A stretch of DNA of 64,000 nt from Ectobius pallidus (lineage: Eukaryota > Arthropoda > Insecta > Blattodea > Ectobiidae): NCBI GenBank assembly GCA_964059195.1, contig CAXKWD010000006.1, forward strand, positions 63,629,073-63,693,072, in the 5' to 3' direction. The position numbers and the translations under genes are program-made. Within the stretch, counting starts at the first letter, position 1. Each line of letters starts with the position of its first letter. This document shows, one piece after another, positions 56,351-64,000 of the stretch. Below the pieces are notes generated by a model. It saw nothing but the letters and a program-made list of their open reading frames with translations. It was not told the DNA's origin and did no database searches.

Positions 56351-56689
56351 ACCGATTTGAAATCCTCAATCTACTGAAAACTAGAGTTTAAAAATATGCG
56401 TTACATTGTTGTCGGCAATCCTAAAAACGAAAAAAAAATTCCAACATTCGACGTTATAGCCGTAACATTTTTCCGAAATTGTTATAAAAATACGGTGTTT
56501 TATATTACTATTGCCATCTATTTTTAAAATACAGAGTTTATTTGGAATTTAGACGGGTCCGTTATATTTCGCCGTTATAGGCCTACCCAATACGTCATTA
56601 AAAGCGATGTCGTTATAAACGTTTTTTTTTATTTTCTTTTTTCGTTAAATTATATATGTTTTTTAAAACATACTTATACTGAAGATATT

Positions 56690-57011
56690 CCACAGATCCT
56701 AGATTATGTTGTTCACATGATATTAACAAACACAGAAAAATAATCACTCAGAAATATCTATATTTGTGGAAGTTATCAGGGAAACGACTGTTCAGTGCAT
56801 GAAACGTGTCAGCCATTTTGAAAGATAATTACCCGTAACTGTAACAGTTTGATTAATTTTGAAAATAGTATGCAATTATAGAAATAGTCAATAAAGAGTA
56901 GGCTATGTCAGATTGCAAGACTGTAGAGCAATTCATTGCTGAGAAAAAAAATAATGAAACTCACATATTTCTCACCAATGAATTTCATAGAAAGCTGAAT
57001 GTCCTCCTTAA
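56690..57011. mobile_element. TTAA MITE, copy 2 (right half only)
   Basis: It aligns to the right arm of 29549-30089 (GTTATCAGGGAAACG, AATAGTATGCAATT, AGCAATTCATTGCTGAG) and ends ATGTCCTCCTTAA at 57011. The left arm is absent. It contains a TAGGCTA at 56899-56905 that copy 1 lacks. Confidence 0.75.
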
Positions 57012-59525
57012 TAACATATAACAAAACACTGCTTCTTTGGTCATAAACATCTCACGCCCAATGGGAAATGGCAAGAAAGTATTGGGCGTGTCTCTGTTGA
57101 GTAGTCTATGCTGCAGTCAGCTGACTTTTTCTGGCACCATACATCTGGTGGGAAATCTCGTTGTAATGAAATGGATTCGCGCTGCTGGAACATCTGTATA
57201 ATCTATGTATTCACAATGTGCGCTTGCGCGTGGCGTGTTTCTGAATGGGACAAACGAAGGTGAAAGTGATAGTTCCTGTTCCTGTTTGCAGTACAAACAT
57301 AATAAGTAAATACGTACCGTTATAATAACTAGCTTTGTTCTGTTTCCCTTGTTTCCTTTGAACTCAAAATATTAGTGACAATTAGCAAGATTGGCTGTGA
57401 TTGGTTGTTTCATGCTTATTTTCCTCTCGATTTCATGACTGATGAGATGTCTCATATGTTGCTGCCACCTAAAGTCTATCTACGGTTGTGGTGACAAATC
57501 TTCGTTTTTGTCATACTGATAGCAACAGGATTTTCTCTTCACAGGATTTTCTCTTCCTTCGTATTCAAACATTGAATAAGCGGCTGCGCTGGACATTCTA
57601 AGCCTATGTTTAAAACTAATTCAAAGGAGCGTTATTCACGAGGCAAGACTTTAAACCTAAGTTTGTAGATGAGATGAGTAACTTACTAAAGTCATGAATT
57701 TCATGTAGGTTAATGCTGAAGAAAGTGATTTGCAGATTTTCTTCTAAAGTGAAAGGTTCCAATAGGGTTCCTCGAATATGAGATTCCAAGATTTTGAGAC
57801 ATTCGGCCGTGAAAGTGTAAAGGTTGTCAGCCTTATGCACTGGCCGCCTTCACACCCAGGATTACTCCTGGCACTTTTTTTCTATTAGGACTGGGAAGGA
57901 TTAGGCCAATGGAAAAATCCCAGTGACTTTTGCTTCAACCATCTGTTCCACGGCGTACCCCACGTTTTCTTTTAAGCCTTAGAAAATATTGGGTACTTCG
58001 ATTAATTCCATCGATGCCATCGTACTTTCTTCAGAATGTTTTTAAAGTCACTGGGCAATATTCACTGGTCAAACATCAGGTTGTTTTTTTTTAAATAACC
58101 GGTGTTTGGGTAATTAAAATCATTGATTGCCATCAGACTCATCGAACTTTATTTATGGTGTTCTTTTGAATAACAGACGTGGAGGGGCAGAGTAGTTGAC
58201 GACGGTTTCCACTGGCATAAAAATGGAGGTTGTTTTCGAGCGAAAGCAATTGAAATGCTCTTCATCTGAGTATGAGTCCTCCGAAAATGAAAGCCATCAG
58301 TTGTTTTTTCAAGACGGGTAAAGAAGAAAATTTCAAGCAATGAATGTCAGTTTCATATAACTTGAAATTGACTTCAAACAGCACTTCAGGTTAACCGTTT
58401 TCGTTGAGATTAGGTACCATTCTGAAATATACAAAGTTTATTATTGAATAAATACATTTTAATGCGTTCAAAACATGATTTGTAAGAATAGTTGCACTCA
58501 GTTCTTAGCTCCCTGCCCTCGTATATTGTAACTTCCACTTCTTGCAAATCCATGGTAGGCCTACAATAATTATTATACATCTCGAATATTCTCCCGAAAT
58601 CCACCAACCTGTAAGTAAAATGGACATTACTCAGGAACTCAACACAACAATAAATGACGTAATCGGCATTTTTTAAAGGTTTTAAAAATAGTTAGTTAGT
58701 TTATTTTCTTACACAGTACAGTGTCTTCAATCTTCAATCCATTAATCGGACTATTCCACAGACGTGTTTATTTTTGTACTTGAAACCTTTTTTCGGGTTA
58801 AATAAGCGTTAATGTTCCTTAAGCCATTAATGATTTCGTATGGGGTATTGCTGATACAATTGGTTTGCTTATTTATCCTGGGTTTTAGGATTTATTGTGT
58901 TGATCATCACAGAAGTGTTTAAACCTGCACTTAGGGAAACCGTTCCGATGTCCTAGAATTGCAAGTGTCAATTGGCATAAACTCCTGAATGATTTCATGT
59001 GGGTTACTGCTGGAGAGGTCACCAGGAGCTGGGATGTATCGGACCATTGCCATGTTCAACATGACTGTTACTGGCAATTAAAGGATGTGTACTCTCCAGT
59101 TACAAACATTACAACTTTGTGGTGTTGGCATGACCAACTACCACAGGTTGCATTTACCCATGAGCCCAGCCCGTGTATATTAATGTGACTCCCACACAAG
59201 ACGTGGATCCTAATTGTTTCGCCACATTCAACTGTCGTATTTCCTGCAACTAGAGTGCTAGTTTGCTTTTAGAATATCCACACCAAATTAATTATATATG
59301 CTACTATGCTAGTGTATACAGATGGTTATGATTATTTATGAAATGACTTATTGTTAATATGAAAAACTAAAACTAAACTCCGTAGCGCTACATTCCTGAA
59401 GGGACAGGCCTACGAACCGACCGCTATGTCATCAACTCAATCAACATTACCTTTAACTACGAGGAAGTATCACTTTTACATTTAAGTTACAGACATAACC
59501 TAAACCAAATAATAAACAATTAATA
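57012..59525. other. Mostly unassigned
   Basis: No coding motifs. A 63-codon Cys/Trp-containing frame at 58997-59188 is unrecognised. TAGGCCTA is at 58556. Confidence 0.45.
59365..59440 (-). repeat. Short SINE-like repeat, copy 2
   Basis: On the minus strand it carries TAGGCCTGTCCCTTCAGG and GGAGTTTAG, matching 26145-26215. Confidence 0.5.
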
Positions 59526-60034
59526 GAACAAATTGCCATCGGTGCAGACACAGCAATATCGACTATGCAACCTGAAGAACAAAATAATATAAGAAAGAAA
59601 TTAGCTACCAAAATCAAAGAGACTTACATAAAGATTAAACAACTTAATCGGACAGCTAAATGAGAAATGAACGCACTAAATAGTACTAACAAGAAACTGA
59701 AACAGAAGGACATTACTCACTTAAAAGCTGCCAAGAGCAATATTATAATTCCACTAAACAAACAAGACTACATAAACAAAACATTTGAACTGATAGATTT
59801 CGATAAAATAGAGATCTTAGATAAAGACCCTACTGATAATTTTCAGTTCACAGTTTTAAAAAGAAAGCAGTAAAAGAATCCCTCCTCGTACTTAGCGAAG
59901 TAGAAAAGGAACAATGCATAAATATGAATCTCAATTCTCCAGAACTAAGCTCTCAAATTAAAACGCTCAACGAAAACAATTCAGTAAGACCTGTAGTAAA
60001 CCTGATAAACGCTCCTAGTTATAAAGGAACTTAA
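59526..60034 (+). pseudogene. Penelope-like element RT, N-terminal fragment
   Basis: The frame contains THLKAAKSNIIIPLNKQDYI and then ELIDFDKIEILDKDPTDNFQ. These correspond to the 'K-NIVILPADKG...DY--K---LL----Y--L--DPT' start of Penelope RTs. After a one-base shift near 59870, RPVVNLINAPSYK matches the following 'RPIVS-INSPTYK' block. A TGA at 59661-59663 and the stop at 60032-60034 end it. The catalytic region and GIY-YIG endonuclease are missing. Confidence 0.75.
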
Positions 60035-60049
60035 TCTAGTAACAAGAAA

Positions 60050-60653
60050 CCTAACGAATTGTGAAACCCGCTGTCAAACGACACGATAATGGTAACCCGC
60101 GATTGATCCGTATTTCGCTTTTGGTTGTCTTTTTCTCGATATATTGCGATTTTTATCAGAACCCGTAATAATGCATATTTGGAAAAATCGATTCTATATC
60201 TACCTTCACATTATATCTCGATATCCATAAATAACTTGATCCAGTAAGAAAAAGCCTAACGAATTGTGAAACCCACTATAAAACGACATGATAATGGTAA
60301 CCCGCGATTGATCCGTATTTCGCTTTTGGTTGTCTTTTTCTCGATATATTGCGATTTTTATCAGAACCCGTAATAATGCATAGGCCTATTTGGAAAAATC
60401 GATTCTATATCTACCTTCACATTATATCTCGATATCCATAAATAACTTGATCCAGTAAGAAAAAGCCTAACGAATTGTGAAACCCACTATAAAACGACAT
60501 GATAATGGTAACCCGCGATTGGTCCGTATTTCGCTTTTGGTTCTCTATTTCTCGATAAATTGCGATTTTTATCAGAACCCGTAATAATGCATATTTGGAA
60601 AAATCGATTCTATATCTACCTTCACATTATAATATCTCGATATCCATAAATAT
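60050..60653. repeat. Three ~205-bp tandem repeats
   Basis: CCTAACGAATTGTGAAACCC starts units at 60050, 60255 and 60466. Spacing is 205 then 211 bp. The 6-bp excess of unit 2 is the gain of GGCCTA, making TAGGCCTA at 60381. The array starts directly after the Penelope-like fragment. Confidence 0.95.
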
Positions 60654-60705
60654 CCGCCCTGATTATTAATCTTTGTCCTCATTGTCTTATTAAAGCGGTA
60701 GAGTG

Positions 60706-60736
<31 letters not shown>

Positions 60737-62177
60737 TTGTTCCCTAAACATAATACATATTATGTAATAGAACTCGTCAGTATATAAAAGTATGAACATG
60801 ATTGATTGAAGATTAATTTAAATATCTTCTCGTTGAGATTCTACAAATTCTTGAATTGAATAAAAAGGATTTAGCAATAACCACTTATGAAGTCTAGTTT
60901 TAAAAATCCTTAAGGGAAGACTAGTCAAGGCCATTGGCAGCAGATTGTATAATCTGAGTCCCTCAATTTTATAAGATTTTGAGGTTATATGGAGTCGATG
61001 ATATGGTATGTCAAATTTTTTTCCATGACGTGTTTGGTATTCGTGTACACTATTTCTGATAGGAAAATTTACTTCATTTTTCTTTATGAAGATAAGTACA
61101 TCATAAATATACAAGTTTATGACTGTCAAAATTCTCTCCGATATAAATAAAGGTTTACAATGATCAAATTTTCTGGAATTTGTTAATATTCTTATTGCTT
61201 TTTTTTGTATTAGTAAGACTTCATGCATACCCGTACCATTTCCCCAGAGCACCAACCCATATCTCATTACACTTTGAAAAAAAGCAAAGTATGAAATGCG
61301 TAGGTACTCAATTGGTACATGATTCTTTAGAGCTGCAAGTAAATAGATCACTCTAGATAACTTACTGCAAACGTAAGCAATTTGAGTTTTCCATGAGAGA
61401 TGTTTATCTATATATATTCCTAACAATTTTACACTATCAGATACATCACCTAAAATATTATGTGTCGGTCTCAATGAGAAAAGAATACGTTGAGTTTTTT
61501 CAGTGTTTAAAAAGAATTCATTAATTATAAACCAGTTATGTATTTCTTTAGTAGAATTCTCCACAATGCTGTACAAACATTCTACATTCTTCTCTATGTT
61601 GAGAAAGGTGGTATCATCTGCATATACTACCATACAAGCTGGTGAATTATCTATTGTGCCTATGTCATTTATATGAATTAAAAAGAGAATTGGTCCCAAT
61701 ACCGAGCCCTGGGGGACACCAATGTTGATACATTTTTCATCGGAAAGTTGACCCTTTATATTAACTATCTGTCTTCTATTGTGTAAATAAGATTCAAAAA
61801 TTTTTATTTGATGACCTCTGATTCCATATCTTTGCATTTTTTGTAACAGTATGTTGTGATTGACACAATCAAAAGCCTTGCTTAAGTCGCATAGAGTCCC
61901 ATGAGCATAAGCTCCTTCCTCAAAAGTATCATATATTTTATCAACTAATGTGTCTATGGCCATTATAGTTGATTTGTTTGTTCGATATCCAAACTGATTT
62001 TCTTTAAAAAGGTTATTACATTCAAAATAGTAATATAATTGCTTTTTAATTAGATATTTCATAACTTTACCTATTGTTGGAATTATTGAAATTGGCCTGT
62101 AGCTTCTAACATCATCAGGATTTCCTTTCTTATATATAGGAGTAACTTTGGAAAGTTTTAAACATCCTGGAAACATT
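60706..62177 (-). mobile_element. 5'-truncated jockey/CR1-like LINE
   Basis: The RT coding region is followed, leftward, by ~80 bp of 3' UTR and a (TTA)n tail at 60706-60729. The 5' limit falls inside the RT at about 62177. Confidence 0.88.
60818..62176 (-). pseudogene. LINE reverse transcriptase, nearly complete RT domain
   Basis: The 452-residue open frame covers the RT: LSKVTPIYKKGNPDDVRSYR near 8-27, NQFGYRTNKST, LCDLSKAFDCVNH (catalytic Asp), GVPQGSVLGPILFLIHIND and VVYADDTTF (catalytic pair near 182-185). The C-terminal half has LLGIYIDKHLSWKTQI and RYGLVLWGN and ends IFKTRLHKWLL. This combination is typical of jockey/CR1-group LINEs. There are no internal stops, but the endonuclease is absent. 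The Met at 62176 is accidental, being within the RT. Confidence 0.92.
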
Positions 62178-62590
62178 TATGATCAGTAGGCCTATTTGGT
62201 ATTATGAAGATGCGAGTACCTAATAATAGTGCCGTAAAATTCGGATCAGTAAGTCGATTTTCAGATATTTTATTTATTAATTTCGTAAGAACATGATTTT
62301 ATAAGTCTACATATTCAATTACTTTCTGATGAAATTCATATTTACATTTGCAAAGTAGATTGTACTTATAAATACATATAATGACTTTTTTTACTTTCTC
62401 CACTCATTATTTAGATACAAGGGTGTATGTGTGTGTGTGTGTGTTTGCGCGCGCGTCTACGTATTTGTGATCAGCACAGCTCGAGTAAGAAAAGTCGTGT
62501 AAAAACAAAATTTTATATTTCGGTTAGATATTTTTTAAGGTAGGCCTATGACATAAAGATTGGCGACGCCTTTCTCTTACTTTTACTGCA
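62178..62590. other. Spacer with CA/TG repeat
   Basis: A (TG)n/(CG)n run lies at about 62425-62455. TAGGCCTA occurs at 62187 and 62541. No gene. Confidence 0.6.
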
Positions 62591-63347
62591 ACTTCACTTG
62601 AAGACATTGATAACATTTTGTACCACTCTAGGTCCACCACCTAGAAAGAAGTAAACTAACTTAATAATGTTTAAAAGATTAATGATCTGATTATAACCTA
62701 AACTTAAATAAAAGCACGTAAACATTGATCTAAAGGTCAACAGAAACTTACCTGTGCCTAAATTTGCTTGGCGCTCTTGGCTCCGTATTTTTCTAATATC
62801 ATGTTTAATATTTTCGCAAAGATTCTTAAGATTCAAGGCACTTCTGTTTTGCAGAGACGTTGCATTATATTCGTTTGTAATCTTTTCCCAGCATGCCTTC
62901 TTTTCTTTTAGTATCGCCCCGTCTGAACTTTTATTTTCCACAATGTCCTTATATTTCGAAATTAGTTTTACTAGCATTATCTTATCACTTTCTTGATAAT
63001 AATTATCAATTATCAATTGTCCTAATTGTTAGGACCTCTAATTCGTTTCTTGTCCATCTTGTAAACAAGCTGTAAAAACACCTTCCCGCTTTTGTTTGAA
63101 TGACTGTCGTTTGTTCATAGTCTATTAGAAATCAATGCTGTCTGTTTAACTTGTGCGTAAATTCATCACTGCCAGCATAGTTCTATACTAGAATTCATTG
63201 CGGTGGAATGAATGCAGAAATAAGCTTCATTTAGCTAAGTGCCCCGTAAACTTCCGTGGTGAAATACTGACTCTTTTAAGAGCAGACTTAAATTTAACAG
63301 AGCATTAACTAAGAGAGACTTAAGTTGTGACTGGTGAAATAGGCCCT
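62590..63347 (-). mobile_element. PIF/Harbinger-like element fragment
   Basis: On the minus strand a terminus starting AGGGCCTATTTCACC lies at 63347, upstream of the Myb/SANT-like gene. GGTGAAATA recurs at about 63259 and 63333. The transposase and other terminus were not found, so the 3' limit is uncertain. The start resembles the ends of the 1811-2639 element. Confidence 0.5.
62594..63016 (-). CDS. Myb/SANT-like DNA-binding protein with one intron
   Basis: The first exon encodes LVKLISKYKDIVENKSSDGA, ILKEKKACWEKITNEYNA and a LKNLCENIKHDIRK helix. This three-helix Myb/SANT-like pattern, with spaced Trp/Cys, resembles the accessory DNA-binding proteins of PIF/Harbinger transposons. An intron at 62641-62751 has a GTAAGT donor and a TTTCTAG acceptor. 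Removing it joins NLGT to GGGPR, the conserved junction of the family. The intron is 111 bp and lacks in-frame stops, so the unspliced frame also reads through. The product ends soon after (NVFK), shorter than relatives, so it may be truncated. Confidence 0.7.
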   Translation of the reverse strand: MIIDNYYQESDKIMLVKLISKYKDIVENKSSDGAILKEKKACWEKITNEYNATSLQNRSALNLKNLCENIKHDIRKIRSQERQANLGTGKFLLTFRSMFTCFYLSLGYNQIINLLNIIKLVYFFLGGGPRVVQNVINVFK

Positions 63348-64000
63348 AAAACTTTTATTTGAAACTTTTTTGCAAATTTCTCTGAAGGTTAGCTACAAGC
63401 CAGACATCATTTTGTTCAAACTCAGGCTTGAAGCCTTGCGAGGAGAACAGTACAACTTGCATCAGACCGAGACGACTGTGATGCTACTTCTTACTCTGTA
63501 TTAGAATTATTTGAAGTGAGGAAGTTTTATGGCCTATGTTTTAGGATATAGAAAGTTATGTGAGTATATGACATGACGTTTTAAAAAATATATATTCTGT
63601 ACTGAATTGACCAGTTCTCAGAATTCTTGTTTTGTATAGTGTGTGATTGAAATAAAATGTCAACAGGTTTTATAATAATTTTAACTTGTTAGGAGAATGA
63701 GTATTGTTTCCATCGCATTATATCGGTTGAGTAAATGTGTGCTCAAGCAAATCGTTAGTCCGCCCAAGGGAGTACTGCAGCGCACCGACTGAAGCTAACC
63801 CACTCCGCTGTATAATAAACAAACCTCCGCATGTTTGACTGCTGATGCAACAAGAGTTTATTTTTTGGATCATTGTTCAGAAGCATTCTTTGTGTATCTC
63901 TAGCATACAGAGTGCCCAGAGAAATGTACTAGATATATATTGTACTTTATCGCCGCCCTAACTGTTGGGGTTCACTTTATGCCAACCCCAGAGTTAGAAC
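63348..64000. other. Nothing recognised to window end
   Basis: AT-moderate sequence without coding motifs. GAAAGTTATGTGA near 63549 recalls the repeat at 1-653 but is too short to call. Confidence 0.45.

Noticed and set aside
60050..60653. Programmed ribozyme or riboswitch array
   Set aside because: Three near-identical 205-bp units are explained by simple tandem duplication. I see no conserved hairpin core.

Overview
The window reads as AT-rich insect intergenic or intronic DNA that is almost entirely transposable elements (TEs) in various states of decay. I found no intact host gene, no rRNA, no functional tRNA and no CRISPR. The TE mix is animal and arthropod in character: BEL/Pao, jockey/CR1-like and RTE-like LINEs, a Penelope-like element, several Tc1/mariner forms, pogo/Tigger, PIF/Harbinger-like, hAT-type MITEs and TTAA MITEs. 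A cockroach- or termite-like (Blattodea) genome would fit. That assignment is inference, since no marker gene is present.

Left third (1-31,000). This part is scattered, mostly small elements: a TA-flanked MITE (1,240-1,579) with a second, inverted copy (23,460-23,812); an 829-bp PIF/Harbinger-like element (1,811-2,639); two 5'-truncated LINEs (5,152-7,081 and 7,337-8,278); a palindromic mariner (11,889-12,546); an RTE-like LINE 3' end on the minus strand (12,605-13,773); a Tc1/maT-like transposase scrap (about 16,213-16,535); TTAA- and TA-flanked MITEs; three copies of an unclassified repeat carrying a tRNA-like segment and internal ~130-bp units (17,336; 21,945; 24,150); a diverged satellite; and a tRNA-derived SINE.

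Centre (31,000-48,000). This is a stack of nested insertions. A complete 8.6-kb BEL/Pao retrotransposon (minus strand, 33,891-42,494) has 1,062-bp LTRs that differ at about three positions by eye and a perfect 5-bp target duplication. It sits inside a decayed Tc1/mariner transposase gene. Immediately to its right, a DNA transposon of unfamiliar type (43,737-47,393) has ~460-bp terminal inverted repeats, each built from three diverged tandem units that carry a TTCCGGTCGCGCA motif. It encodes one long decayed gene with RNase-H-like Asp motifs. It landed inside the coding region of a second unfamiliar transposon (42,861-47,927), which has its own 27-bp inverted repeats and repeated subterminal motifs. 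This pair is the best candidate for an undescribed system in the window.

Right third (48,000-64,000). Contents are a 425-bp tandem duplication with strong stem-loops, a hAT MITE with a perfect 8-bp target duplication, a Tigger transposase N-terminus, a Penelope-like fragment next to three ~205-bp tandem repeats, a 5'-truncated jockey/CR1-like LINE, and a Myb/SANT-like gene with a clean intron next to a Harbinger-like terminus.

A cross-cutting signal is the octamer TAGGCCTA, seen about 16 times where composition predicts less than one. In one tandem array it appears as a 6-bp gain that turns a TA into TA-GGCC-TA, the form expected of an excision footprint of a TA-targeting transposon.
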